From Notospermus geniculatus (lineage: Eukaryota > Nemertea > Pilidiophora > Heteronemertea > Lineidae): a DNA stretch of 64,000 nt. A program made the position numbers and the translations under genes. The notes under the pieces are model-generated. The model did no database searches and was not told the origin of the DNA. It saw nothing but the letters and a program-made list of their open reading frames with translations. Shown here piece after piece: positions 1 to 12,129 of the stretch. Each line of letters starts with the position of its first letter. The first letter of the stretch is position 1. Where the stretch lies: contig NMRB01001185.1 in assembly GCA_002633025.1 (NCBI GenBank), positions 112,400 through 176,399 of the forward strand, read 5' to 3'.

Positions 1-319
1 TTCATGGCTCAGGTTGTCCTCAACCACGCGCTGAGGAATGCTCAGTTCCATGAAATATCAATAGATAGCGAACCTATCGCTTTCTGTCCGCGGAGTCCAC
101 CAGCAGAGCTCTCGGTGTTGCCATTGATGGTGTTTAGTTCTATCACCAGGCGGCAGGCTGGCGTCAGCTTCGTTCGTTGATTCATTCATGATCGGAAACC
201 CGCCGCAGGCAGCATAAATTATCAAGAATGCTGGCGTCGGAAAAAGCTTTGGTAATTTTCTTGAATCAGAGTAGGGGGCGCTGCTTCGACACTCGGTCTC
301 CGAAACGCCGTAGAGGAGG
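1..319. other. Non-coding flank, no feature seen
   Basis: Open frames here are short and have no recognisable protein similarity, splice-flanked exon structure or consistent codon use. The G-rich minisatellite begins just to the right. I see nothing else supportable. Confidence 0.5.
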
Positions 320-555
320 ACAGCAAAGTGGGGTGAACTGGGGTGCACCGTTGCCCAATTGGGGTACAGCGAACGGAGGCGCCGTGGCCCAGTTGGGACA
401 GTGAAATGGGGTGAATTGATGGAACGCGGTGGCCCCCGGTTGAGGGAGTGAAATGGGGCGAACTGAGGGAGGGGGTCGCCGTGGCCCGGTGGAGACAGCG
501 AAATTGGGCGAACCGGGTGGGTGAGTGCCGTGGCCCAGCGGGGGACGACAACGGT
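320..555. repeat. Diverged G-rich minisatellite, unit about 45-52 bp
   Basis: Roughly five imperfect units recur, each with a core like GCCGTGGCCCAGTTGG followed by GTGAAATGGGGTGAA. Units differ in length and carry many substitutions, so the array is old. The + strand is G-rich with repeated GGGG runs. The long minus-strand open frames over it are a by-product of the repeat (proline/serine-rich low-complexity peptides) and I do not treat them as genes. Confidence 0.7.
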
Positions 556-2922
556 AAGATTGACAAACAGATCATATTTCCACACGACTAACATCTGTAA
601 TAGGTCATTACACAAATCATGTTACCACCTATTCTCCTCTGTTCAATGATATGTTATTAGTTAATTAGTGGTCTCTTTGACCAGGGAGAGGGGCTGAGGC
701 AAGGTCTTTTCCGAGGTATCAAACACCGCTATTTCCCGCAAAGTCCCCACCTCGGTCAACCTGCTCAACAGAAAACATAACTGGTGACTAACTGGTGAAT
801 ATTCTTGTGAACAACATTGGTACATATGCAAGACAAACATTTCAATGCACTTTAACGTCACTTGTCGGCCATTTTGCGAAACTGCAGTCTCCACGCAGGT
901 TGTAGACTCCATGCGTACTGGCGCGTCCTAAAATACGGACTGGCCAATGCCGGCAGGCCGAGCCAGCACCTAGAAGAAAAAGACCGAAAGAGGACTCAGA
1001 TTCAAATCATGGCACGATGTGCTTCAATTAAGTCACATCAGTCGGAAGCCTTTGGGGCAATCCCCGTCCACCGCAGCCATTGCCACACCACAAGTTCAAT
1101 ATTCTTGTCAAGAAATCCCTCACGTTTGTGAAATGCATGATAAACTGGCGATCCCCTGTTGATAACCTTTCATAACATATTACCCGTACATCCCGCGTTT
1201 ACTAGGAGATTGTGCGCCATTCATAAATGGCTCTGCAATCGATCAAACTTTACCGGAAGTCAGTTTCTTGTTCCTATGATTGATGAGACAAATCCCTTCC
1301 TCCACATCTCGTCGGCTCACGGAGATTCTCGGCGAGAGCTGCTGTCGACGTCGTCACTCATGAATTCAGAGCCCCATCTTATGGGGACTAGAAGTCCTTC
1401 GTCACGGATTTTTTTCACTCCTCTCGTCTGGTGATGCCCAAAGAGGGGTTCCCGAGAGGGATTTCAACTTCTTTCATGTCTTTGCCTCAACAGAGTGTCG
1501 GCAATGCGTAGAGTTAGAAACGTCAAATCCAAAAGGAGGAATAGCCGCGCCATGAGTTCGTACACTGCACGATTTTTTCGGCAGATTTCATATAAATACC
1601 AGTCTGAGCTTGCAAAATGCACAAATCTTCGAGGTCGCCATTACATTCCTTCCTGCTTGGCACCTCGTTGGTGTTATAACGACCCGACAATTGAGATGAG
1701 ACATATCTGCTTTATGCTTGTATTGTCCAATTGCCATCACCTAGTCGCTGACTCGACAAAAAATGATTGCAGAACCCCAACCTGCAGCAACCAACAGAAA
1801 AGGTTCCTTTCTCTCGCTAGTTTCCAATCCTACGTTCTTTCCCACTTGGTGTCCATTGCCATAATCTCTAAATGATTTCCCATTGTTATGAAGCAATATC
1901 TTGAGCTGGGCAACTTTTTCCTTCCTGCACACTCTCTCTATATGCCTTTTCACTTCTTGAACAGATTTTTTGTCTTACCATTCCCACAATAAATGAATGC
2001 CGAATATTTCTTTCCGTCTTTGCGATTTGAATGCCGCGATCGCGTTAAATTATAAGGTCACAAGATCAAAATCAGAAAAGCTTATTTTTTGCCAAGACTT
2101 GCTGAAGTGGATATCAAGCTCTAATCCAGTTCAGTTTAAATAGGAACTTAGAGAAAGGTTTTCTCGACGCCAACCATGGTGAACTACTTCTGGTGTAAAA
2201 AACTCGATCCACCATCGCCTCTATTCATAATCCCCGACTTCCTATCTCGCTTCCACTTGTCAATTCTAAAGCAACCTTAACAAAATGTTGAAAACGACAT
2301 CTTAAAGAGTGATGGAGCAAGGAATGAATCGAAACAGAAAGGTCGACTGCGTTTTCTTCTGGATAGGAAAGCCATTGACATCAAAGTGCCATGGTGCTCG
2401 ATAGATTGGCTGTTTGTGTGCATGCATCGCACCATGATGAAATTACATCCGTACGTTTTTATAACCGTGCGAAAATCGGCAAGAGGACTGTTCCAGAAAG
2501 GGGGCCGCGATGGGGTAAACGCAGCGGTGTCCAACGTTAACTAATAGTTGCGTCATTCGCGTGTGTCATGAGTTACTTTTTCGAAATAGCGTTCCCGACC
2601 TTTGCTTTGTCTCAGTTCGACTTTCGGATGGAGGTGTTTGACTCAAGTCCATCGCACAGTTCAGTCACCAACGTGTGGTAGCGGTAAGGATACCTTTCGA
2701 ACTCGAATCAGGCCAAGATGATCAGTCATGTCCTCGACTTCGAAAGATGTCAGGTTATCGAAGCAGCCATTCCCGCAGTTTGGTCACGTGGCCACCCTTC
2801 CGATTGGCCACATTCCCAACAAACTACATTTGAGGTGATGACGTCAGCGTAGTCTCATTGGCCCATAAGTTAGCCTTTGACAAGGCGGTAGGCCATTGCT
2901 TTTACCAGTTTTGAAGACTCTA
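556..2922. other. Intergenic or intronic sequence without identified gene
   Basis: Mixed-composition DNA with only short random-looking open frames. A single perfect CRE octamer TGACGTCA lies at 2839-2846. A stretch near 2670-2720 has a weak resemblance to tRNA promoter boxes but not enough to call. No splice-flanked exon with convincing coding content was found. Confidence 0.4.
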
Positions 2923-3043
2923 AGGCCCGTATTTTAGAATGCTCCTCAACGTAAAGGAGTTCCTCAAGGCTATTGTTCTCCTGTTGAGAAAAACAGCCTT
3001 GAGGAACTCCTTTGCGTTGAGGAGCATTCTAAAATACGGGCCT
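2923..3043. mobile_element. Hairpin (foldback) element, GGCCCGTATT ends
   Basis: Two 49-bp arms (2923-2971 and 2995-3043) are almost perfect reverse complements around a 23-bp loop. The outer ends read AGGCCCGTATTTTAGAATGC and its complement. Such near-perfect foldbacks are typical of non-autonomous MITE-like elements; this one has no coding capacity. I could not define a target-site duplication. The end sequence resembles four other foldbacks in this window (20413, 27196, 54845, 60799). Confidence 0.75.
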
Positions 3044-6000
3044 CTGTAAAAAAATAACATTGTGATTGTGTCATTGTTTAGCGCAATTTCGTATCATCGA
3101 CTTTGAGTCCCTTTCTCCCTTCGAGCAGGAAAAATCATGCATCTGATGTTCCTCGTCGGGTAACGAGGCCATGTCCTTTACGATTTCCTCTGACGAGATT
3201 ACCAAGGTTACCATTCCGTCTACTCTAGGCCCCAATCTTTGACAAACATCCATCCATCCATCCCTCCACGAGTTGAAATGGCTGCCTTCAACCCTAACCG
3301 GATACGAACATCTTGCTCAAGGCCGACCTAGCAGGACCTCCTCTCTTCCGTCCGAATCTCGCAACCAGAAAAAAAACTGTCAGCATGTGTCTTAAGTTCT
3401 TGCTTCGCTTGCATAATATTCCCCAGTTAGTGTTAGATCAATATGCCATGACAGGAGTGGTAAAAAACCTCCCTTTCTTCCGTCAATTATACCCCTCTAC
3501 ACGCTACATCGCCTGTGTGGCGGTTGATCTTTGAGCTAATTTCGGCGGATGCGGTGCCGCTTGTTTGCGCTTGTATATGGAATGCGTCACGATCAAGCCT
3601 CCGCTAAGATTAGCTCTGAGGTTTTTTTCATCTCGTGCCATTTTTCATCAAGAGTGGAAAGAGCTGTTACCTTCGTGCATTCGTCGGCATAGAGACGGCT
3701 GCTGGGAAAAATGCGTTTCTTCGGAGTGCGCAGGAGCTTGTGTTTGGGCGTTCCCGAGTACGGATTGGGTGCCTGCACTGGATGGTAGCGTATCTTCCTG
3801 CTCGAAAACAGTCATCGGGGCAGTTTTGTCTCGACTCCATTTTGTTCATTCGTTCACAGAGAGGGTTGTCCAGGAGCTGGATGTCCTATGGTTTCATGAA
3901 GTGGTACGTTCTTCCTCCAGGTTCACGCACCTCGTCAATCAGCCCTTTTTGCAATGACAACCGTTTTCCTTTTTCGCAATATTCAGTTGTTGTGAAACTA
4001 CTGCTGTTGATGACAAGGGAAAAGAAGCCACAACTGCAATCGAGAAATTGGATAGGAATTTCATTCCTAAGACTCAAGTTCACGAAAGATCTTTCCTCTC
4101 AGTATTTCAGATTCGACTCTCCTTCGCCCCAGGACAAGGACACCTCCCCTGCTCCATCACTTCACGATCACGCTTTGAGCGTTAATATAACAACTTCACA
4201 ACCATCATGTCAAAATCTATAATTTCCGCCAAGCAGAAATTGTAAAAATCTCCTCTGACGCGCTGGAGCTATTTCTTCGTCTTCTAAGTCCTACTTCGTC
4301 GCGCTCGGCGGCGAGGCAATTCTTCTCGAGTACCTATGGCTTCTGCTACAAACTGAATCGGCGAAACCCTCGAAACCTTGCCGAATCTCTTCCAGCCAAT
4401 AACTCAATGCACATGTCCGATTGTATCTTTGACTCACTCTCTATGGTGACTGAGCAATATTCGCCAAGCGGAGGTAAGCTTTCGCGGCTGTGTGATCGCA
4501 GCCACGGAGCCATTCATTGCTTGGGTAGAGAACAATGTCAAAGGGAAAGAGATGTGAGTTCTGGAGTGGGGCGCGAGGGTTTTATTAGCGGGGAAAAGAG
4601 TGAAATCATCCAAGTAACGGTAAGAATTTTCTCCCCGGCAGAATCGCCAACTCAAGTACCGGTGCCTCAAAGCAAAATGTCATAACCATCGGAAAGTTCA
4701 GAGAGGAACTTCTAAAGCAAGGGGCACGTCTCAATAGGATATTATGCTGATCATTCTAACTTCTTGTTCAAGCGTTTCTATAACATCGCTCGGAGTTGAT
4801 ATCACCTCACTGGAAATAATGACCGCTGCCTGATGTAGATCTGTCAATTTCACTTCATGCTTACCATGCCTAAACCAGCGTACAACGAACGTGCGTTGAC
4901 GTATACATTGTACCCTTCAAGCTGAAAATGAATTGGCATTTATTCAGTGCTAAGGGCGAGAGTCCAAACAGCCTAAAGAAATTTCAATGGCACATTCTTC
5001 TGACTGCCTTTGGGTCTTTTACCTTGCCTGTTCTATGACTCAAGGAGGTAGCTCCTTCTTTGATACTGCACTAAAAAGCTCCGCTGTTTTCGCAAATCCT
5101 GGCAATGGCGAGTCTTAGATCTTGCTTGTCAAAGACATCGCTCTCTATCAGAAAATCGGGATTTGTGCGCTCCTCGTCTTTTGAAAGAATTGCAAAAATT
5201 TTCTTGTGGTGTCGGTTTAGGCATTTATGTTTACGTGCTCTTCGCCCCTAGATCTTTCTCGGATCGCTCCATCTTCTTGTTTCCCCCATTACATATCATT
5301 GCGAACTAGAAATCCTGTCAAACTTAACGGTTTTACCACCAAATATCGGAAAGAGAAAGCCAGATTTCGTGTTGGCACACCCTGCTACCAACCCAAGTTT
5401 ATGTTCGTGTCAACCTCCGGTTTGGCGTCGAGAAGGGGAGAAAAATTCATCTTGCAGAAATCATGGCCGTAATATCAGCTTCATCTTTGAATGTCCCCAG
5501 CAAGCGACCTCTGGTGTCTCCTGTCGTAGAGGCCTAACTGGTCTCCTGATAGCTCACTTTCTGTTGGAGAAAACTACAGAACGCCAGAGCGAAGGCCTGT
5601 CGGCTTCATTCGCAATGCAATGATGGTTGTTTCTTGAAATGAGGTAACCGTTGACCTTTGATAGTCCAAATGTGAATCCCCCAAACACGCATTCCAGAAT
5701 ATGCTGTAACATAAAACTCCGTTTCTCATGACAAATACCATTTCTTCAGACACACGCGGTGTTCACGACTAATATTTTACATAAACATCATGTCCAAAGG
5801 GGTAAAAAGTCGAAAACAAATTTCATTTTAAAATCTCTCAATTTAATGTTTCTTCTTTCATAACCCATGGCTATCATTGGAAGATAGTCTTTGAAATCTA
5901 TCCCCACATCTAGACGTTACAAAGGTTAAGTTAGAAGAAGACATGACTGGAAGAGTTATTTTTCAAATGGTGTGTGTATTCCGAGTAAACAGCACTTATT

Positions 6001-7881
6001 ATTTGTACATTGAAAACTGTTACCATCTTAAAACTTTCGAGACGGATCCGGTATTTCCCTGTTCATTAACCATCTGCGCATGCGCCGCGGCCTTTTTTCG
6101 CGAAGAATGAGAAATTTCATTTCTGTTCCTGGTTTGGAAACTGCCATACGTCAACACCAGATCACATTATGCCTTCATTAAAAGTATAAAAAAACGAAAT
6201 CAGCACTCGAAAACGAGGCTGGAAGACGAACTAGAGGCCCGGATGTGGCCAAGATAAAGAAGTCTGTCGTATGCCAATGTTTCTGTTGAACAAACCGACC
6301 TCCAGCAGCGCGTGCTAGGTCCCTATAGATATCAACAGTTTGATACCTGGCAGCTCTAAAGTGCATACGAACAATTAAAACCCTCCGAGTTTTTGTCCTA
6401 CGAACCCCCAGAATCCAGATCAGAGAAAGATTTCCCGGCAGAAAGGGTATCCCTGGCAGGGAATTCCTCACCACCGGAAGTGGATTGTTTCGAAAACTTT
6501 GCAAATTATGTCACGATATTAGCTCGCTCACGAATCTAGCCGCTCAGTGTCTCCGCATCAGAATCCCCTCCAACTCTACCAAGACAAAAGAATGTTGTCT
6601 TTGAGCCAGCATCACGCTATCTCTGAGGTAATTACACCAACCCCTCGCTGGGCTCGACTCACTCCACAACATAATGGCCGAACATCAAGTTGGTTGGAAC
6701 AGAAGCTGCTAAAGAATGATTTAACCGTTTTCAGAATCATCGACTGCGCCACGCCAACAACAGCAACATCAATTGGCCTCATTTTAGGGAAACGATGACA
6801 GTGTAGGGTTTCATCGCATTCAGCCGCAACCCTTTAAAGTCAGGCACCAAGTCGTGAAGTAGAATTAAAAACACTTGATCAGTGGTTGAACAGGCTGCGT
6901 TAACTTCATGGACCGTCTTGTGCATTTCATAACTCAATATGACTGCGGAGGCTTAGGGAACGGATGTCAATTTCTGCGGTGCAGTTTCATCCAGTGTGGA
7001 CTCCCTGAACGTCGCAGATGAAACTAGTAGACTCTTACCCATAAACCGCTGATCAATATATGTAAAAATCAATCCCGCGTCGATTTCTGTAGAAGCCCAT
7101 CTCTGAATCACTCTAGCTCGCTTCCGCGGGTTCTATTCAGTGACGATCCCGGGACTCGGGGCCTGGAGACAGAGAAACCCGTGGGATGTGGCTCTGCTCT
7201 CATCCGGGTACCCGTAATGGCCGCCATGAATCATGATCGTTTCGGAGATACATGTTGTCGATGGCTAACAACAAATCTTTGGTACCAACAGTCGTTGCTG
7301 CGCAAATCGAAATACAAGTAGAAAAATCTTCCCCACTGTTTCATTTGGCCTCATCTTGTCTGAAACGGAAGAAATGTCGGCACCGGAAGTTACGTCGGGT
7401 CCCCTTGCACAGCCTCTGCGCGCCCCGTCACGGACGATACCAGAACTCATCGCAGTGGAAGCTGGTCCATGTCATGTTCTAATCATTCCGTTAAAGACTG
7501 ACCAGGTATCATCACAGATCCTCTTTCCCGTTTGATTCCTCCCACAGGAGGTTTCTACTTCTCCATCCCTCACCCGGGGAGGACTCTTCAATGTGGATCA
7601 GTTTTATTCCTGGGAGACATTAGCTAATGAGAAACACACTTAACATCAAAACAAATCTTTAGAGGACTTCTTAATAAGTGTTCCTTTACCGCTTTGGTTC
7701 GGCAGGGTTTCTTGTTTAACGGGTTCTTTAGCCTAATGTGAGGTTTGTAAGTGGGTCGTGCCTGGGACGGATGGCAATGCCCCCTGGCGGTTTCTGATGT
7801 CTACCTTTGATAGCTACTAATTCCAGGTATCATGTATGGATAAAATGTACAATCGAACTATTGCTGAATTAAATTCCCGTG
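3044..7881. other. Long non-coding stretch, probably upstream intron or intergenic
   Basis: Nothing in 4.8 kb could be recognised as a gene. Overlapping open frames around 3565-4222 (longest about 195 codons, +) have no family resemblance, no good start context and no splice signals. The upstream NOL4 exons (N-terminal DNA-binding-like region) were looked for in the translations and were not seen. If NOL4 is intact they lie beyond the left edge. Confidence 0.4.
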
Positions 7882-8239
7882 ATAGGATACGCCAGTATTG
7901 TAAAGAACCCGTATATGTTCGTCTACGTCTTGACTGATCATGAAATTTTCGGACTTGGCCCCGTTCTGCGGTGTAAATTGTTGATGAGGTCGCTCCGACT
8001 TGCCTTGCTGACAACGTTCCTTCCTATTTTCAGCAGCATTTCCGGTATCGCATTTTAACGAATAGAGCGCTACGTTTTTATGTACAAACGTGGACGTGGT
8101 CAACCGTCGACCTGATCTCACAACGACAGCTTCTCCAGCCGTTTCAACTCCGTGCTGTGCCTAATCTAATCAAGATTGATTGCTTTCTTTAAGCAGTCTT
8201 CGGTTTAATTTTCAACTGCTCCCTTTTTCTCCGTTCCAG

Positions 8240-8554
8240 ATCGCGGAGACCTACGCGTTCCTACCCCGAGAGGCCGTGACCCGGTTCTTGATGTCCTGCG
8301 CCCACTGTCAGAAGCGGATGCACCCAGGCAGCGAAACGAACAATAATCATAACGACAATCAGATTGTGGACCCCACACATCCAACTCTCAAACTAGATGA
8401 GAATAAAGAGAGTGAGGGGTCGAACAGTCCAGTCACGAGTGACCCTCCTCTAATAGACTTTAGCCTCCCAATCACCACAACCTACCTCAACCACATGAGA
8501 CAAATCAAAGGATATAGCCCCGACGTCACAGATGACCATTTTGTCTACAACGAG
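8240..8554 (+). CDS. NOL4-family internal exon, copy 1
   Basis: This is a 315-bp exon (105 codons, phase 0 at both ends). It is preceded by a pyrimidine-rich tract ending TTCCAG and followed by GAG|GTACGC. The translation opens with IAETYAFLPREAVTRFLMSC and QKRMHP, then a variable Asn/Asp/Ser-rich linker (about residues 30-70), then PPLIDFSLPITTTYLNHMR and an acidic tail. The first block is nearly the same as in vertebrate nucleolar protein 4 (NOL4/NOL4L), where an exon also begins just before the E-x-YAFLPREAV block. The later I-D-x-x-x-PIT-x-x-Y-x-x-HM motif matches the same exon. NOL4 is a nuclear/nucleolar protein strongly expressed in the nervous system of vertebrates; its biochemical role is poorly defined. 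Other exons are not visible in the window. The open frame reading upstream through the acceptor (from 8180) is intron. Confidence 0.9.
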
Positions 8555-8615
8555 GTACGCCATTTTGAAAACATTGTTGTGTTGTTGTTCTGTGTTCGTC
8601 TGTTGTGTGTCGTCG

Positions 8616-8664
8616 TGACGTCATCGCCGACAGCCAATCGGATCGTTCGTTTTTTAATCACGTG
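8616..8664 (+). promoter_or_regulatory. CRE + CCAAT + E-box cluster just after NOL4 exon
   Basis: Within 50 bp of intron there is a perfect CRE (TGACGTCA, 8616-8623), a CCAAT box in AGCCAATCGG context (8634-8638) and a CACGTG E-box (8659-8664). CRE and CCAAT spaced about 10 bp apart is a common promoter pairing. The same cluster is present in the second copy at 11451-11499. No start of a coding region follows, so an internal promoter or intronic enhancer is inference only. Confidence 0.35.
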
Positions 8665-9205
8665 GTGTTGTGTATTTGCACGGATCGCATGTGTTGGAGT
8701 TGAGGATAATGGGAGTCATTTGGCGGGAAAATGAACCAAAGGTTCTGTTTGGAACATTCTCGTTCACATGCAAAAATAGTCAGTTTAGGAGTGGACGGTA
8801 TCGGGGCAGCTGAATGGAGGATATGCAGGCCTTGAGACCGACCTGCGGACAAGGACACCACTGAATTCACGGATTCGCATCAATCAAAATGTGTTGCTGA
8901 ACTTCTGATTCGGGATACGGTTTCTTCAAAGAATACGGATTACGGAGTCCACATGGCAGTGTGTGAAAAAACGTCTAACGATTGCGCACTTTTTGAATGA
9001 AACAGGCAGCAAGCTGTATCAGTCTAGTCCAGTCGGCCATGGAATGCATCACGAAGCAGGTTCTTCGTGCATGTCGAGACAGCAAGAAGGCATGAGAGCA
9101 CTAAAACATAGCTGTTGAATGTTCCATGTGCTAGATTAGATCATATTGTGATGTAGTGAAGAATGCTCGTGATGTAAATATAAGTCAGGAGCCTCTTCGA
9201 CTGAA

Positions 9206-9292
9206 AAGATGGCGCCACTGGAGTATGACGTCATCACAAACATGGCGCCGCCGGGATGACGTCATCGAAAAGATGGCGCCACTTTCGACGTC
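9206..9292. promoter_or_regulatory. Alternating YY1-like and CRE motif cluster
   Basis: Three ATGGCGCC-containing sites (AAGATGGCGCC at 9206-9216, ACATGGCGCC at 9240-9249, AAGATGGCGCC at 9270-9280) alternate with two perfect CREs (9226-9233 and 9257-9264). AAGATGGCGSC is the YY1 consensus. The spacing is regular enough that the cluster could have arisen by duplication of a roughly 30-bp unit. It lies in the intron downstream of the NOL4 exon and recurs in copy 2 at 12043-12129. Confidence 0.45.
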
Positions 9293-10582
9293 GTTTCGTC
9301 TCCTGATGATTCCGTTATTTCTTTCAGCAATAGTTTCAGGTTATTTTTTTGTAATAAAAGATTTTGATTCCATGAAACATGGTTTTAAAGTACTTTTCAT
9401 GTCTGGTAATGATGACGGAAGAGGACGCCACGGACACCAAACCGAACGACGTTGGCCGCTACCATGGTTTGCTATTTACGATGTTTATTGTTGATATTCC
9501 TTTTCTCACCACTTGTGTTTGCATTTCGGTTTATTTAGTACAGTGGACGCTCTGTTAAGACGGTGTCTTCACTCTCCAAACAGAGGTATAATATTTCGGA
9601 TCATTTCGGGGAGAATGATACTGGGTAACATACGAAGACTGCTGCCTTTAAAAAATGGATACCGAACCAGACGATATCGGTTACTAACAAAAGTATTGAC
9701 TAAAAAGAACAATTGTGACAAACGGTTTAACAGATCGTTCACTGTATACTTGTACATGTACACATAACATATTGCGAACCCGTATAACTTTTCATCCCGA
9801 CAGGGCGGCGCTGCGAGCGATTGTACCAAAGATGTCAAACACAGAGCAAAGCAACGTAATGACGTCGCGTCATGACGTCGTTGACGCTGTGCAACACGGA
9901 CGAGACGCCGTAAAATGGTCCAACCGCTCACAGCGCCTCTTAGCGGTAGTTCTGCAGGTTCTCATTCTTTCCTCCTGATTTTCCGCCATTTGTCATCAAG
10001 CCATTGCCTTTCAGTTGAGCCGTTTACCTCCTCCTCCACCTAATTACCAGATCGCTCAGGGTGTCTCCTCTGTTGCCTGTTCGTCACGATCGCACCCCAG
10101 GCAGTCCTTATATAATAACCACCTAGGAGCTCCTCAGAACTGCAGTTGTCGATGATAGCATTAGATATTGTTTCACCCAATTATCCTTGTGTTGTGCTAT
10201 TGAATCGTTTCGTTACATAGCATCTCTGTTTTGATGGCAACTCTTTTTGTTTGCTTCGTTCTTCCTGTCACATTGTTGTCGCGAAATCCAGTCGTGAGCC
10301 TAATTCAGATTCAACTCGGCGACTCTGTTCTGTCGCTCGTGTTGTTCGTCGCGAAAGAATCCGAAAAACAGAGCCCAATCTGAAAGTCTGAGATGCAGGA
10401 TTTCGGAAGCTTTGGGGTGAAGGTTAGTGACCTATGTTGGGGCGTTAAATGACGTCATATCCGCTTGGTGGCGCCGGAATCCAGGTAACCAATGTAATTA
10501 ATGAGAAGAGGGGAATTAATTACGTGAGGATGATTGGCCGAGTATTGATTGGTGGTTATGGAGGAATTACTGCATTGGTTTA

Positions 10583-10716
10583 NNNNNNNNNNNNNNNNNN
10601 NNNNNNNNNNNNNNNNNNNNNNNNNNNNNNNNNNNNNNNNNNNNNNNNNNNNNNNNNNNNNNNNNNNNNNNNNNNNNNNNNNNNNNNNNNNNNNNNNNNN
10701 NNNNNNNNNNNNNNNN
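10583..10716. other. Assembly gap (134 N)
   Basis: This run of unknown bases separates the two copies of the NOL4 exon block. The copies abut it on both sides, so the gap probably marks a failed merge rather than missing sequence. Confidence 0.95.
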
Positions 10717-11074
10717 ATAGGATACGCCAGTATTGTAAAGAACCCGTATATGTTCGTCTACGTCTTGACTGATCATGAAATTTTCGGACTTGGCCCCGTT
10801 CTGCGGTGTAAATTGTTGATGAGGTCGCTCCGACTTGCCTTGCTGACAACGTTCCTTCCTATTTTCAGCAGCATTTCCGGTATCGCATTTTAACGAATAG
10901 AGCGCTACGTTTTTATGTACAAACGTGGACGTGGTCAACCGTCGACCTGATCTCACAACGACAGCTTCTCCAGCCGTTTCAACTCCGTGCTGTGCCTAAT
11001 CTAATCAAGATTGATTGCTTTCTTTAAGCAGTCTTCGGTTTAATTTTCAACTGCTCCCTTTTTCTCCGTTCCAG

Positions 11075-11389
11075 ATCGCGGAGACCTACGCGTTCCTACC
11101 CCGAGAGGCCGTGACCCGGTTCTTGATGTCCTGCGCCCACTGTCAGAAGCGGATGCACCCAGGCAGCGAAACGAACAATAATCATAACGACAATCAGATT
11201 GTGGACCCCACACATCCAACTCTCAAACTAGATGAGAATAAAGAGAGTGAGGGGTCGAACAGTCCAGTCACGAGTGACCCTCCTCTAATAGACTTTAGCC
11301 TCCCAATCACCACAACCTACCTCAACCACATGAGACAAATCAAAGGATATAGCCCCGACGTCACAGATGACCATTTTGTCTACAACGAG
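11075..11389 (+). CDS. NOL4-family internal exon, copy 2
   Basis: Same 105-codon exon as at 8240-8554, with the same acceptor and donor; I see no difference between the two at the protein level. If the duplication is an assembly artefact, only one exon exists per haploid genome. If it were real, inclusion of both would keep the frame because the exon is phase 0 at both ends and a multiple of three. Confidence 0.88.
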
Positions 11390-12042
11390 GTACGCCATTT
11401 TGAAAACATTGTTGTGTTGTTGTTCTGTGTTCGTCTGTTGTGTGTCGTCGTGACGTCATCGCCGACAGCCAATCGGATCGTTCGTTTTTTAATCACGTGG
11501 TGTTGTGTATTTGCACGGATCGCATGTGTTGGACTTGAGGATAATGGGAGTGTCTTGGCCATATTGGCGGGAAAATGAACCAAAGGTTGTGTTTGGAACA
11601 TTCTAGTTCACCTGCAGAAATGGTCAGTTTCGGAGCGGACGGTACCGTGATTGGAGGATATGCAGGCCTTGAGATCGACCTGCCGACAAGGACACCACTG
11701 AATTCACGGATTCGCATCAGTCTAAATGTGTTGCTGAACTTCTGATTCGGAATACGGTTTCTTCAAAGAATACGGATTACGGAGTCCACATGGCAGTGTG
11801 TGAAAAAACGTCTAACGATTGCGCACTTTTTGAATGAAACAGCCAGCAAGCTGTATCAGTCTAGTCCAGTCGGCCATGGAATGCATCACGAAGCAGGTTC
11901 TTCGTGCATGTCGAGACAGCAAGAAGGCATGAGAGCACTAAAACATAGCTGTTGAATGTTCCATGTGCTAGATTAGATCATATTGTGATGTAGTGAAGAA
12001 TGCTCGTGATGTAAATACAAGTCAGGAGCCTCTTCGACTGAA

Positions 12043-12129
12043 AAGATGGCGCCAATGGAGTATGACGTCATCACAAACATGGCGCCGCCGGGATGACGTC
12101 ATCGCAAAGATGGCGCCACTTTCGACGTC
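12043..12129. promoter_or_regulatory. YY1-like/CRE cluster, copy 2
   Basis: Second copy of the alternating motif cluster described at 9206-9292. Both CREs and all three ATGGCGCC cores are retained despite nearby substitutions. Confidence 0.42.

Larger units (their letters stand above)
7882..10582 (+). repeat. Copy 1 of 2.7-kb direct repeat (probable haplotype duplicate)
   Basis: This block matches 10717-13420 almost base for base, at an offset of 2835 to 2838 bp. It ends exactly where the N gap starts, and its partner begins exactly where the gap ends. That arrangement is expected when two contigs from different haplotypes overlap but are not merged. Differences are scattered SNPs and small indels in the intron; the exon is identical. 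A genuine tandem duplication is possible but would not explain the exact coincidence with the gap. Confidence 0.85.

Noticed and set aside
58-615. 185-codon minus-strand open frame, proline/serine-rich
   Set aside because: It lies over the G-rich minisatellite; the peptide is low-complexity and follows the repeat unit.
2650-2730. Possible tRNA-like boxes TGGTAGCGGTAAGG and TTTCGAACTCGAATC
   Set aside because: The boxes are too close together and no stem pairing is visible.
3565-4222. Overlapping plus-strand frames up to 195 codons
   Set aside because: No family resemblance, no start context, no splice signals; several frames are open at once, which suggests local composition rather than coding.
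9156-9494. 112-codon frame downstream of the NOL4 exon
   Set aside because: Composed of intron sequence including the YY1/CRE cluster; copy 2 does not keep the same frame.
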